Positions 8,470 to 17,207 of a stretch of DNA of 52,668 nucleotides are shown one piece after another. Made by a program: the position numbers and the translations under genes. Origin of the DNA: Actinomycetota bacterium (GTDB taxonomy: Bacteria > Actinomycetota > Actinomycetes > S36-B12 > UBA5976); NCBI GenBank assembly GCA_009698575.1, contig WLPX01000011.1:1-52668 (forward strand), given 5' to 3'. The notes under the pieces are model-generated. The model did not search any database. It was not told the origin of the DNA and saw only the letters and a list, made by a program, of their open reading frames with translations. How positions within the stretch are numbered: the stretch's first letter is position 1; each line of letters opens with the position of its first letter.

Positions 8470-10362
8470 ATGTCCTCAGACAATTATTCAGGCTCACGTC
8501 CAAGCGGTCGTGGCGGTAGTAGTTCGCGCTCTTCATCACCTAGATCATCTTCTGGTCGTCCGTCATCGGGCCGTAGCACTCAGGGTCGATCGTCAGATCG
8601 ACGCGATGGCACTAGTACCAATTCACGCGGTGGATCTTCATCTTCCCGTCCAGGTTCTTCCCGCCCATCTGGCTCGTATCGTGATGGCGCATCATCAGGT
8701 GGTCGCACCGCAAGTGGTCGCGACTCATCCGATCGCAGATCGTATTCAGGTAGTAGCACGGAGGGTCGATCGTCTGATCGACGCAATAGTTCTAGTAATA
8801 CGTCTAGAGGCGACTCATCACGTCAAAGTTCTCGACCATCTTCAGATCGTGGGGAGCGCAGCTACGGTTCAAGAGATTCACGTCCGTCTTCAGATCGTCC
8901 AGCCGGTCGTTCATATGGTGACAGAGATTCACGCCCGTCATCACGTCCAAGTTCAGACCGCGGCGAACGCAGTTACGGATCGCGCGACTCGCGCCCAAGT
9001 TCGGATCGTCCGGCAGGTCGTTCCTACGGAGATCGTGACTCACGTCCGTCGTCCCGTCCATCTTCTGATCGTTCCGATCGTCCATCCCGTTCGTATGGCG
9101 ATAGAGATTCCCGCCCATCATCGCGACCAAGTTCGGATCGTCCAGCAGGTCGTTCCTACGGAGATCGTGACTCACGTCCGTCGTCCCGTCCAAGTTCCGA
9201 TCGCACCGATCGTCCGTCCCGTTCATACGGCGATCGCGATTCGCGCCCGTCATCAGATCGTGGCGATCGTCGTCCGTCGAGTGACCGTCCAGCAGGTCGT
9301 TCATACGGAGACAGAGATTCCCGCCCGTCATCAGATCGTGGCGAACGCAGTTACGGCTCACGCGACTCGCGCCCATCAAGTGACCGCCCAGCAGGTCGTT
9401 CATACGGAGATCGCGATTCGCGCCCAAGTTCCGATCGTCCGCGTAGAGAAAATCCTTATGGTGGCGATCGTCCACGCGCTAGCGATGACCGCGACTCGCG
9501 TCCGTCTTCGCGTTATAGCGAACGCGGTGGCCGTCCAGATCGTGCTGGAGGTCGTTTCGCCGATGATCGCGAAGAACGTCCACGCGGTCGCGTTGGCGAA
9601 AAGCGCGTAAACGTTCAAGATCCGATCATTCCCGATCACATCACCGGCGAAGAATTACCGCGCGCAGTTCGTAACGAACTTCGCACTTTGCCAGAAGGTT
9701 TAGCGCTTCGCGTTGCCCGTCACTTAGCTGCATCCGTTGAAGCTGCAACGGTGAATCCAGAAATTTCTTGGCAGCATGCAAAGGCAGCGCTAAGTAAGGC
9801 ATCTCGCGTTGGCATCATTCGCGAGGCTGCAGCTGAAGCCGCTTACAACGCAGGTCACTTTGCTGAAGCGCTTATTGAATTCCGCGCGGCTCGTCGCATG
9901 CGTGGCATCAAGGAATACTGGCCATTGATGGCTGACTGCGAGCGCGCTTGCGGTCGTCCAATGAAGGCAATTGAAATGGCAGGGGATCCGTTAGTTAAGA
10001 ACTTGGATCATGCTTCCCGAGTTGAAATGCGAATTGTTGCCGCTGGCGCACGCATGGACATGGGAAATCTTGATGCAGCTCTTGCAACCTTGCAGTGCCC
10101 GGACCTAACTGTTACTTCAGTTGAACCATGGTCCTCGCGTATTCGTTATGCCTATGCAGATGTCTTAGAGCAAATGGGTCGCACCGAAGAAGCACTTGAG
10201 TGGTTCCACCGTGCAGCTGCAGTTGACGCTGACATGCTTACTGATTCGGACCAAAGAATTCGCAAACTAGAAGGCAAGTCATCTGATCTGGATACTGAAG
10301 ATGGCTACCTTTATGACGATCTTGAGGACCTGGATGATGCCGAGGATTTTGAAGAAGAGTAA
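8470..10362 (+). CDS. TPR-like protein with long Arg/Ser/Asp-rich disordered repeat region (Rv1691-type C-terminus)
   Basis: This 630-residue protein has three parts. Residues 1-378 are low complexity: a Ser/Gly/Arg stretch, then about ten copies of a module around SYGDRDSRPSSDRPAGR, rich in R, S, D, Y, G and P with near-balanced charge. Residues 379 to about 605 form a helical, TPR-like domain (for example AAYNAGHFAEALIEFRAARRM and YADVLEQMGRTEEALEWFHRA). The last 25 residues are strongly acidic. The folded part resembles the conserved actinobacterial protein that lies upstream of the HAD phosphatase/tlyA genes (Rv1691 in M. tuberculosis). The start has an AGGAA ribosome site. Function is unknown. 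The Arg/Tyr-rich region resembles RNA-binding or condensate-forming segments by composition only. It stands between two catabolic blocks and near the rrn operon. Confidence 0.85.
   Translation: MSSDNYSGSRPSGRGGSSSRSSSPRSSSGRPSSGRSTQGRSSDRRDGTSTNSRGGSSSSRPGSSRPSGSYRDGASSGGRTASGRDSSDRRSYSGSSTEGRSSDRRNSSSNTSRGDSSRQSSRPSSDRGERSYGSRDSRPSSDRPAGRSYGDRDSRPSSRPSSDRGERSYGSRDSRPSSDRPAGRSYGDRDSRPSSRPSSDRSDRPSRSYGDRDSRPSSRPSSDRPAGRSYGDRDSRPSSRPSSDRTDRPSRSYGDRDSRPSSDRGDRRPSSDRPAGRSYGDRDSRPSSDRGERSYGSRDSRPSSDRPAGRSYGDRDSRPSSDRPRRENPYGGDRPRASDDRDSRPSSRYSERGGRPDRAGGRFADDREERPRGRVGEKRVNVQDPIIPDHITGEELPRAVRNELRTLPEGLALRVARHLAASVEAATVNPEISWQHAKAALSKASRVGIIREAAAEAAYNAGHFAEALIEFRAARRMRGIKEYWPLMADCERACGRPMKAIEMAGDPLVKNLDHASRVEMRIVAAGARMDMGNLDAALATLQCPDLTVTSVEPWSSRIRYAYADVLEQMGRTEEALEWFHRAAAVDADMLTDSDQRIRKLEGKSSDLDTEDGYLYDDLEDLDDAEDFEEE
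8833..9441 (+). repeat. Imperfect coding tandem repeats (about 50-70 bp units)
   Basis: About ten degenerate units encode variants of SRPSSDRPAGRSYGDRD or SRPSSDRGERSYGSRD. Copies differ at synonymous positions (CGT/CGC, TCA/AGT/TCC), so the amino-acid pattern is kept while the DNA drifts. This points to selection on the protein. The region creates long spurious open frames in other frames and on the other strand. Confidence 0.85.
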
Positions 10363-10404
10363 GGTGCTAATACACAGCTCCACTTAGCGATCAGGAAAGC
10401 AAAA

Positions 10405-12330
10405 ATGAAGGAGAGTACTCAACCAGTTTGGTCGCCGACTCCCCAAAGAGTTAATGATTCAGAGATGGCAAAATTCATCGAAAACCTAGGTTTTACTGAT
10501 GCAACCGAGAATCTACATTTGTGGTCGGTAACTAAGCCGGATAAATTCTGGGCAGCTATTTGGGATCAGTTTGGAGTAATTGGCGATTTTGCAGGAGTAG
10601 TTGTTGAAGCTGGAAAAGACATATCATCGACAGCTTGGTTTCCGCAAAGCAAAGTTTGTTATGCCGAAAACTTACTAAAAAATGCACCAAGTAATGCTGT
10701 AATTACGATCAAAGAAGATGCAACGGTACAACACTGGTCAAATAGCGAGTTATTGAAGTTAGTTTCACAGGTGCAATTTGAGTTAGAAAACAGCGGTGTT
10801 GTCCCAGGCGATGTCGTTGTTGCTTGGACTGGAAACGGAATTGAGACGCTGGCAATTATGCTCGCCGCTAATGCGCTGGGAGCAGTGTTTAGTTCTGCAT
10901 CTTTGGATTTTGGCCACACTGCGGTCGTTGATCGTTTTAAGCAATTAAAACCAAAAGTTTTACTAACCTGTGATGGCTATCAATATAACGGAAAGACAAT
11001 AGATCGCACTGATGAAATTATTCAAGTAACTTCAAATTTAGATTCTTTAGAATTGATCCTTGTAGTTGATCAAATTGGAACTAGAGATAGCTTAAAAAGT
11101 TTTTTGAAGTTTAATGAGTGGGAGACATTAAATTCAAACCCCGTAAATGATGTGAAGTATGTCAGACGAGAATTTAACGAACCGGCTTTCGTGCTTTTCA
11201 CTTCTGGAACTACGGGTTTGCCAAAGGGAATAATTCACCGCGCTGGGGGATTTATTCTCAAGCACATGATGGAACAGCGATTGCACTGTGACATAAAGTC
11301 AGGTGATGTTGTTTTTTACTACACAACTACTGGCTGGATGATGTGGAATTGGCTGGTTTCAAATCTGATGCAGGGTGCAACCATAGTTCTCTACGATGGC
11401 AATCCGTTGTTTCCTGATGAATCACGAATCTTCAAGTTGTGTGAAGAAAATAGGGTTACGTTTGTTGGAGTTAGCGCAAAATTTATTGATGCGGTTCGTA
11501 AATCAGGGTTTCATCCAAATAAATCGTTGAATTTTGCCTCGATTCGAACATTGGCCTCCACGGGTTCTCCGTTAAATTCAGATAACTACATTTGGATTCA
11601 TGAAAATATAAAGACTGATTTACACATTGGCTCAATCTCGGGTGGAACTGATATTTGTGGTTGCTTTGTTGGTTGTGATCCGACCAAAGAAGTTTGGGCG
11701 GGTGAAATACAGGGACCAATACTTGGACAAGACGTAGATGTTATAGACGAAAACGGAAAGAGTCTCAGAGATTCACCTGGGAAAGAGGGTGAATTAATTA
11801 ATCGAAATTCCTTTCCCACAGTTCCACTTGGTTTCATCGGCGATGATGGCACAAAATTTCACGAAGCCTATTTTGAAGCCAATAAAGGAGTCTGGACTCA
11901 TGGCGATTACGCATCCTTTACAAGTAATGGCGGATTTGTAATTCACGGTAGATCGGACGCCACCTTAAAGCCAGGTGGAGTAAGGCTCGGTACCGCAGAG
12001 ATCTATCGCGTTGTTGAAAGTATGGCGCAAATTAGAGAATCAATAGTTGTGGGTCAAAAATGGCAAGATGATGTGCGAACCGTGCTATTCGTTGTGCTTA
12101 CAGCTGGCCACGTACTAAACGATGAACTGATTAAGCAAATCAAGGCCAAAATTAAGGCTGAATTATCGCCAAGACATGTGCCAGCCTTAATCATTCAGGT
12201 AACCGAAATTCCAATAACCCGTTCTGGAAAAATTGCCGAAATTGCGGTGCGCGAAACCATAGAGGGTAGACCAGTTAAAAACCTTGCTAGCTTGGTGAAC
12301 CCAGATTCGCTAACGCAGTACGTGACCTGA
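10405..12330 (+). CDS. Acetoacetyl-CoA synthetase (acetoacetate-CoA ligase family)
   Basis: This 641-residue ANL-superfamily ligase activates acetoacetate or a related 3-oxo acid to its CoA thioester with ATP. The P-loop TSGTTGLPKG is at 266-275. The acetoacetyl-CoA synthetase-type segment around YYTTTGWMMWNW is present, and the C-terminal catalytic Lys609 lies in TRSGKIAE. The length equals the family norm of about 650. The start is ATG after CAGGAAAGC. It opens block 2, 42 bases after the TPR gene. Base composition is very AT-rich: 18 G+C in the 60 bases at 11041-11100. With the CoA-transferase pair and thiolase downstream, there are two routes for activating 3-oxo acids in one cluster. Confidence 0.9.
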   Translation: MKESTQPVWSPTPQRVNDSEMAKFIENLGFTDATENLHLWSVTKPDKFWAAIWDQFGVIGDFAGVVVEAGKDISSTAWFPQSKVCYAENLLKNAPSNAVITIKEDATVQHWSNSELLKLVSQVQFELENSGVVPGDVVVAWTGNGIETLAIMLAANALGAVFSSASLDFGHTAVVDRFKQLKPKVLLTCDGYQYNGKTIDRTDEIIQVTSNLDSLELILVVDQIGTRDSLKSFLKFNEWETLNSNPVNDVKYVRREFNEPAFVLFTSGTTGLPKGIIHRAGGFILKHMMEQRLHCDIKSGDVVFYYTTTGWMMWNWLVSNLMQGATIVLYDGNPLFPDESRIFKLCEENRVTFVGVSAKFIDAVRKSGFHPNKSLNFASIRTLASTGSPLNSDNYIWIHENIKTDLHIGSISGGTDICGCFVGCDPTKEVWAGEIQGPILGQDVDVIDENGKSLRDSPGKEGELINRNSFPTVPLGFIGDDGTKFHEAYFEANKGVWTHGDYASFTSNGGFVIHGRSDATLKPGGVRLGTAEIYRVVESMAQIRESIVVGQKWQDDVRTVLFVVLTAGHVLNDELIKQIKAKIKAELSPRHVPALIIQVTEIPITRSGKIAEIAVRETIEGRPVKNLASLVNPDSLTQYVT

Positions 12331-12393
12331 TCTGCCCCAGTAGGCTTATGGATAAGCCGAAGGTTCTTTCGTAGAATCCAATTCAGGTGATGA

Positions 12394-13338
12394 GTGATGG
12401 AGTTTAAAGTGGCGAATTCAGCACAACCGATAGCCCTACCGAATCCCTTCGCTGCTGGTTGCGCCTGGATCGACGGTAAATATGTACCCATTGGTGAAGC
12501 GAGTGTTCCGATTCTTGACACTGGATTTGTTAGGTCTGATCTAACTTATGACGTTGCTTCTGTCTGGGAGGGGCGATTCTTTCGTCTTGACGATCACCTT
12601 GAACGGTTTTTTACGGGATGTGAACGACTTCGATTGATACCACCGCTGACCAAAGCCGAAATTCGATCCATCATGGTAGAGACCGTGAGCAGATCAGGTC
12701 TTCGCGAAGCGTACGTTGAAGTCATTGTCACAAGAGGAGTACCAGGCCCAGGCCAGCGAGATCCTCGCCTATATCAACCGCGACTTTACGTATACGCAAT
12801 TCCATATGTATGGATCGTTAAACCAGAACTACAAGCTAGAGGTACTGACGTTTTCGTCACGCAAAATACGCATCGAATCCCATCTAGTTCAGTTGACCCC
12901 ACCGTAAAAAACTTTCACTGGGGAGATTTCATTCGAGGTATGTTTGAAGCTTACGACCGCGACGCCTGGGTTCCGATTTTGCCTGATCAAAATGGCATGG
13001 TGACTGAAGGACCTGGGTTCAATGTATTTGCAATGGTTGACGATGTTCTTTACACACCTGTGCGTGGCGTGCTCGAAGGAATTACGCGGCGAACTGCGAT
13101 TGAAATCGCCAAGGACCTTGGAATTAAAGTTGCTGTCGGTGAAGTCCCGGTAGAAGATTTATACCGGTCCACTGAGATTTTCCTAACCAGTACGGCCGGA
13201 GGCGTTATGCCAGTTGCCACACTTGATGGAAAGCCAGTTGGTAATGGGAATCCCGGACCAGTAACGACGAAAATTCGCGATCGTTATTGGGAATTGCACA
13301 GCGATCCGAATTACAGTCACGAAGTGGATTACACCTAG
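12394..13338 (+). CDS. Class IV (fold type IV) PLP aminotransferase
   Basis: This 314-residue member of the branched-chain/D-amino-acid aminotransferase fold has the PLP Lys172 in DPTVKNFHWGDF. It also has EGPGFNVFAMVDD and the phosphate-binding segment VLEGITRRTAIEIA, and the N-terminal GKYVPIGEASVPILDTGF strand is typical. The family includes branched-chain, D-amino-acid and (R)-selective amine transaminases. The EGPGFNVF pattern and lack of obvious IlvE features favour the amine or beta-amino type, but this is not settled. The start could be GTG at 12394 or ATG at 12397. It belongs to block 2, next to a DAO flavoprotein and thiolase, so it probably removes an amino group to give an oxo compound. 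Confidence 0.85.
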   Translation: MMEFKVANSAQPIALPNPFAAGCAWIDGKYVPIGEASVPILDTGFVRSDLTYDVASVWEGRFFRLDDHLERFFTGCERLRLIPPLTKAEIRSIMVETVSRSGLREAYVEVIVTRGVPGPGQRDPRLYQPRLYVYAIPYVWIVKPELQARGTDVFVTQNTHRIPSSSVDPTVKNFHWGDFIRGMFEAYDRDAWVPILPDQNGMVTEGPGFNVFAMVDDVLYTPVRGVLEGITRRTAIEIAKDLGIKVAVGEVPVEDLYRSTEIFLTSTAGGVMPVATLDGKPVGNGNPGPVTTKIRDRYWELHSDPNYSHEVDYT

Positions 13339-13447
13339 CTCGCTAATTGAAGCCATTCGCAAACTGATTGCTGTGCATTTTGCTTTCTCATCTACTAAAT
13401 GGTTTTACTTTCTTGATGCGCCAATAAACACGGGATACTCTGTCCGT

Positions 13448-13479
13448 AGTATGTTCCTTAGTTCGCTACAGGAACTACT
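13448..13479. promoter_or_regulatory. Inverted repeat upstream of the DAO/thiolase/CoA-transferase genes
   Basis: AGTA, one unpaired T, GTTCCT, an 11-base spacer, AGGAAC and TACT form a 10-bp two-part inverted repeat. It ends 17 bases before the ATG at 13497. A TATAAC hexamer at 13480-13485 directly after it could be a -10 element, so the repeat would cover the upstream promoter and suit a repressor or activator. A leader hairpin is the alternative. Confidence 0.45.
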
Positions 13480-13496
13480 TATAACTGGGAGCCCTC

Positions 13497-14654
13497 ATGG
13501 CTGATCGTCGCATTGTCATCATTGGTGGTGGCGCAGTTGGATTATCAACAGCGCTTCATCTAACGAGACTGGACCCGCAACTAGATGTCTTGGTTCTTGA
13601 AGCAGATCATGTCGGCAGCGGATCATCTAGTCGCTCAGTGGGCGTAGTTGAAACTCAATATGTTGGTGAATTCGACATTGCGGTTCGTGCCTACGGACGA
13701 CAGTTCTGTGATGAATTGGCTGAGAATGAAGGCCTGCGCTTTGTGCGCACCGGCTATGTTCGCCTGGCATCTAAAGAATCAGATTTTAAGGATTATGAAC
13801 TCAGCATTAAGCGTCAGCAAGATAATGGAATTTTTGATGCTCGAGTACTAGATGCCAACGAAGTAGATGAGTTGATTCCGCAAATATCAATGAAGGATCG
13901 CTTGGGTGGCCTGTACGGACCAAGTGACGGATTCTTAGATGGCCATCTTTACTGCTCCCTACTTACAGAACTAGTGGTGCGTCAGGGCGGCCGAGTAAAT
14001 CAAAACACTAAGTTTTTGGGAATTGAAAACAGTGCAGATGGCTCAAGTTTGATCAAAACATCCCGCGGTGACTTTATTGCAGACGTCGTGGTAAACGCAG
14101 CAGGCGGCTGGGCTGGCAAAATCGGTGATTTACTCGGCGCTCCCGTGCCGTTAATTCCACAAGTCCATTCCGCCGCTTTGATTCAGATGAGTAAACCACT
14201 TGAAAATATGGTGCCAATGGTTATGGACTATGTTCCGGGAAGTGGAAAACCAGGACTTTATTTCCGCTACGAACGCCCAGACCAGTTGGTTGCCGGGTTG
14301 CACATTGAAGAAGCAATAGATGGCGCAGCTGATCCAGATTCATACTCGGAAAGCAGCACCCCGGAATTTATAGAAGAGCTTGCCGAACTAATTAGTCAGC
14401 GGCTTCCAGGATTACCAGATGGCGGTATCTCACGAGCATGGTCAGGTATTTACCCATTAACCGAGGACCGCTCACCAATTGTTGGTGCACATCCTGCCAA
14501 TAGCGGTGTGATCTGCGCCTTGGGCGCAGGTGGAAATGGAATCCAGCTCTCACCTGCCATAGGTCGCGCAGTTGCCGAAGAAATTGTGTCTGGCTCGGTT
14601 AGTAGTTTGCCGGTGGATAATCCGTGGGCCGCTTCTCGATTAGCAAGCGCTTAA
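13497..14654 (+). CDS. FAD-dependent oxidoreductase, DAO / sarcosine oxidase beta-like
   Basis: This 385-residue DAO-superfamily flavoprotein has the FAD motif IIGGGAVGLSTALHL at the N-terminus, then GSGSSSRSVGVVETQY, the usual flavin-contact region of sarcosine-oxidase-beta-like and dimethylglycine-dehydrogenase-like enzymes. Further on it has NAAGGWAGKI, and a C-terminal GAGGNGIQLSPAIGRAVAEEI. It should oxidise a secondary amine or N-alkyl amino acid, or a D-amino acid. No other sarcosine oxidase subunits are nearby, so it acts alone or with a general acceptor. TGGGAG before ATG supports the start. The thiolase gene follows after 10 bases, and the five genes from here to the class III aminotransferase are tightly packed. 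Confidence 0.83.
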   Translation: MADRRIVIIGGGAVGLSTALHLTRLDPQLDVLVLEADHVGSGSSSRSVGVVETQYVGEFDIAVRAYGRQFCDELAENEGLRFVRTGYVRLASKESDFKDYELSIKRQQDNGIFDARVLDANEVDELIPQISMKDRLGGLYGPSDGFLDGHLYCSLLTELVVRQGGRVNQNTKFLGIENSADGSSLIKTSRGDFIADVVVNAAGGWAGKIGDLLGAPVPLIPQVHSAALIQMSKPLENMVPMVMDYVPGSGKPGLYFRYERPDQLVAGLHIEEAIDGAADPDSYSESSTPEFIEELAELISQRLPGLPDGGISRAWSGIYPLTEDRSPIVGAHPANSGVICALGAGGNGIQLSPAIGRAVAEEIVSGSVSSLPVDNPWAASRLASA

Positions 14655-14664
14655 GGACTTCTCG

Positions 14665-15861
14665 ATGCTTGAATCTGCATACGTCTTGGGTGTAACCAGA
14701 ACCCCATTTGGCAGGTATGGAAAAGGCTTGGCAAAAATTCGTCCCGATGATCTTGCTGCAGCCTCAATTTCTGCACTTGTTAATAAATTTGTTTCAGATA
14801 CCGGTCTGATTGATAGTGCAATTTTTGGAAATGCGAACGGCGCCGGTGAAGAAAATCGAAATGTTGCGCGGATGGCAACTTTGCTTGCCGGACTTCCGGT
14901 AACAATTCCAGGTAGTACTGTCAATCGCTTATGTGGCTCAGGCCTAGATGCCACAATCAGCGCCGCGCGCGAAATTGAAACTGGCGACTCTCACTTAGTA
15001 ATTGCCGGTGGCGTGGAATCAATGACCAGGGCTCCTTGGGTAATGTTTAAGCCAGAACAGGGCATTGCTGATGAGAATTCGGAACCTGTCTCAACCACAC
15101 TTGGGTGGCGCTTAATCAACCCAAGGATGAAGAGCTCTTGGACAGTTTCATTAGGCGAAGCAAATGAAATCATTGCAGACCAATATGGAATAAAACGTGA
15201 AGCTCAAGATATTTTTGCACTTTCATCACACGTAAAGGCAAATGATGCTTGGGAGAGTGGATTCTATGATTCGATTACCTCCCAAGTTCCAGGTTCCGAT
15301 TTAATCCGTGATGAAAACATCAGAAGTGAAGGCTCTCTTGCTGAATTGGCAAAACTGAAGCCAGTGTTTCGAAATGATGGCACGATAACCGCAGGTAATG
15401 CCTCGCCACTTTCTGATGGCGCTGGCGCTGCATTAATCGGATCAATAACCGCTGCAAAGAATCTTGAGATCGATGCGGTTTTCCGAATTGCTAGTCGTAT
15501 GGCAGTTGCGAACGAACCACAACTATTTGGAATTGCTCCCATTGAAGCTGCAAATCGCGCCTTGCTTCGAGCTGGCATTTCTTGGAACCAAGTTTGCGCG
15601 GTTGAACTTAATGAAGCATTCGCTGCGCAATCCCTGTCGTGCATTAAGGCTTGGGATATTGATCCAGAAATTGTTAATGCTAAGGGCGGAGCCATTTCCA
15701 TCGGGCATCCACTGGGCGCTTCGGGAATTAGATTATTGGGAACTTTAGTCGAACGCCTGCGACTTAGCGGCGGACGCTGGGGAGTGGCCACTTTATGCAT
15801 CGGCGTGGGACAAGCAATTGCGATCGTAATTGAGAACACCCATTCAACCGAAGGAAGTTAG
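14665..15861 (+). CDS. Thiolase (acetyl-CoA acetyltransferase / 3-oxoadipyl-CoA thiolase-like)
   Basis: This 398-residue thiolase has Cys90 in NRLCGSGLDAT, IAGGVESMTRAPWV, NEAFAAQ, the His in GGAISIGHPLGASG and a second Cys in TLCIGVGQ. The sequence is close in style to PcaF (3-oxoadipyl-CoA thiolase) and acetoacetyl-CoA thiolases. It is followed after 2 bases by the CoA-transferase alpha-subunit gene. A CoA-transferase plus thiolase pair is the end of the 3-oxoadipate pathway in many bacteria, but no ring-cleavage genes are present here, so a general 3-oxo acid substrate is preferred. It differs at the active-site motif from the block 1 thiolase (NRYCSSS). Confidence 0.9.
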   Translation: MLESAYVLGVTRTPFGRYGKGLAKIRPDDLAAASISALVNKFVSDTGLIDSAIFGNANGAGEENRNVARMATLLAGLPVTIPGSTVNRLCGSGLDATISAAREIETGDSHLVIAGGVESMTRAPWVMFKPEQGIADENSEPVSTTLGWRLINPRMKSSWTVSLGEANEIIADQYGIKREAQDIFALSSHVKANDAWESGFYDSITSQVPGSDLIRDENIRSEGSLAELAKLKPVFRNDGTITAGNASPLSDGAGAALIGSITAAKNLEIDAVFRIASRMAVANEPQLFGIAPIEAANRALLRAGISWNQVCAVELNEAFAAQSLSCIKAWDIDPEIVNAKGGAISIGHPLGASGIRLLGTLVERLRLSGGRWGVATLCIGVGQAIAIVIENTHSTEGS

Positions 15862-15863
15862 GC

Positions 15864-16538
15864 GTGTCCGCATCCTTTATCTCAGCTACAGAAGCGATTA
15901 GCCATGTAACCGATGGCAGCACTGTCGCCTTAAGTGGCTTTGGTCTTGCCGGCCAACCCCTTCATTTAATAGATGCACTTTGCGATAGTGGGGCCAGCAG
16001 TTTAACGATCATTGCGAACAACGCTGGCAATGGCGAAACTGGTTTGGCGCGCCTGCTGGGCAATAAGCAAGTTGCAAAAATCCTTTGCTCCTTTCCTCGT
16101 CAACAAGATTCGCAAATTTTCGATGAACTTTATCGTTCTGGAAAAATTGAACTCGAACTCGTACCCCAAGGAACTTTGGCAGAGCGGATTCGTGCCCAAG
16201 GCGCTGGCATTGGCGCGTTCTACACTCCTACAGGCGTCGGCACTCAGCTTGCAATTGGAAAAGAAGTTCGCGCAATAAATGGCGTGGATCAGGTACTGGA
16301 ATTTGCCACGCAAATAGATGTCGCATTAGTTCATGGACACATTGCAGATCAGCAAGGAAATGTCATTTACCGAAAGACCGCCCGTAACTTTGGTCCAATC
16401 ATGGCATCAGCTGCTCGGTATTCAGTCGTCGAAGTAAGTCGCGTAGTTCCCATTGGTGAACTAGATCCAGAGAGCATAGTTACTCCGTCAATCTTTGTTA
16501 ACGCCATTGTCGATTGCGAGGTGAAGTATGCAAACTGA
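15864..16538 (+). CDS. 3-oxoacid CoA-transferase, subunit A (PcaI/ScoA family)
   Basis: This 224-residue alpha subunit of a family I CoA-transferase transfers CoA, usually from succinyl-CoA, to a 3-oxo acid. Family patterns are VALSGFGLAGQP near the N-terminus, NNAGNGETGLARLL, LVPQGTLAERIRAQGAGIGAFYTPTG split over 157-190 of the usual fold, and YRKTARNFGP. The wording of these motifs is closest to actinobacterial 3-oxoadipate CoA-transferase A, but acetoacetate enzymes are similar. The start is GTG, 2 bases after the thiolase stop, with AAGGAAG inside the thiolase end as ribosome site. It overlaps the subunit B gene by 11 bases. Confidence 0.92.
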   Translation: MSASFISATEAISHVTDGSTVALSGFGLAGQPLHLIDALCDSGASSLTIIANNAGNGETGLARLLGNKQVAKILCSFPRQQDSQIFDELYRSGKIELELVPQGTLAERIRAQGAGIGAFYTPTGVGTQLAIGKEVRAINGVDQVLEFATQIDVALVHGHIADQQGNVIYRKTARNFGPIMASAARYSVVEVSRVVPIGELDPESIVTPSIFVNAIVDCEVKYAN

Positions 16539-17157
16539 ACCGCTGACAAAATCTGAAATAGCCAAACGTATTGCCAGTGATATTCCGTCAGGCTCATATG
16601 TAAATCTTGGCATCGGACTGCCGACACTGGTTTCGAATTTCATTGAACCAGACTCTGACATTATTTTGCATACTGAAAATGGCATGCTTGGAATGGGTCC
16701 TGAAGCAATTGGTAACGACATTGATTTAGAGCTAATTAATGCAGGTAAAATTCCAGTAACCGAGTTGCCGGGTGCGTCCTACTTTCATCATGCTGATTCC
16801 TTTGCAATGATCCGCGGTGGCCACATTGATATCTGCGTTCTTGGCGCATTTCAGGTTTCTTTTGCCGGAGATCTCGCAAATTGGCATGCCGGCGACCCGA
16901 ATGATATTCCTTCGGTTGGGGGCGCAATGGATCTGGCATCAGGGGCAACTGAAACATTTGTAATGATGACGCTCTTTGATAAGTCTGGGAAATCAAAATT
17001 AGTAAAAGAATGCACCGCGCCATTGACTGCAGTTAATTGCGTCAATCGCATCTATTCAGACATGGCAATTATTGACATATCTGCAGGAAAAATTGAAGTC
17101 CGGGAGGTTTTTGGAATCTCCGAAGGCGAGCTACTTGACCGAATTGGTATGAATTAA
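16528..17157 (+). CDS. 3-oxoacid CoA-transferase, subunit B (PcaJ/ScoB family)
   Basis: This 209-residue beta subunit carries the catalytic glutamate, Glu50 in HTENGMLGMGP, that forms the covalent glutamyl-CoA intermediate. Other family marks are YVNLGIGLPT (24-33), SFAMIRGGHIDICVLGAFQV and KECTAPLTAVNCV. It works as an alpha/beta complex with the product of the overlapping upstream gene. The 11-base overlap implies coupled translation. Together with the thiolase they would turn a 3-oxo acid into acetyl-CoA and a shorter acyl-CoA. Confidence 0.93.
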   Translation: MQTEPLTKSEIAKRIASDIPSGSYVNLGIGLPTLVSNFIEPDSDIILHTENGMLGMGPEAIGNDIDLELINAGKIPVTELPGASYFHHADSFAMIRGGHIDICVLGAFQVSFAGDLANWHAGDPNDIPSVGGAMDLASGATETFVMMTLFDKSGKSKLVKECTAPLTAVNCVNRIYSDMAIIDISAGKIEVREVFGISEGELLDRIGMN

Positions 17158-17207
17158 TTCTACGTGCGCACGTGACTTGTGGCGTGAAGCTTTTCCTTGT
17201 TCTCCAT

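Noticed and set aside
8833..9441. CRISPR-like array
   Set aside because: The repeats are imperfect, in frame, without unique spacers, and code for a continuous protein. No cas genes are present.
8510..9610. A 366-residue open frame in frame 2, plus a long open frame on the minus strand at 8804-9475, over the repeat region
   Set aside because: Both arise from the repetitive GATCGT/TCACGT-type codons of the true frame. Their products are repetitive Val/Arg/His or Asp/Arg/Asn strings without any domain, and the true frame encodes a conserved C-terminus.
15864..17157. A dedicated 3-oxoadipate (aromatic ring-cleavage) pathway
   Set aside because: Motifs resemble PcaI/PcaJ/PcaF, but no dioxygenase, cycloisomerase or lactonase gene lies in the window. 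The neighbours are aminotransferases and an acetoacetyl-CoA synthetase.
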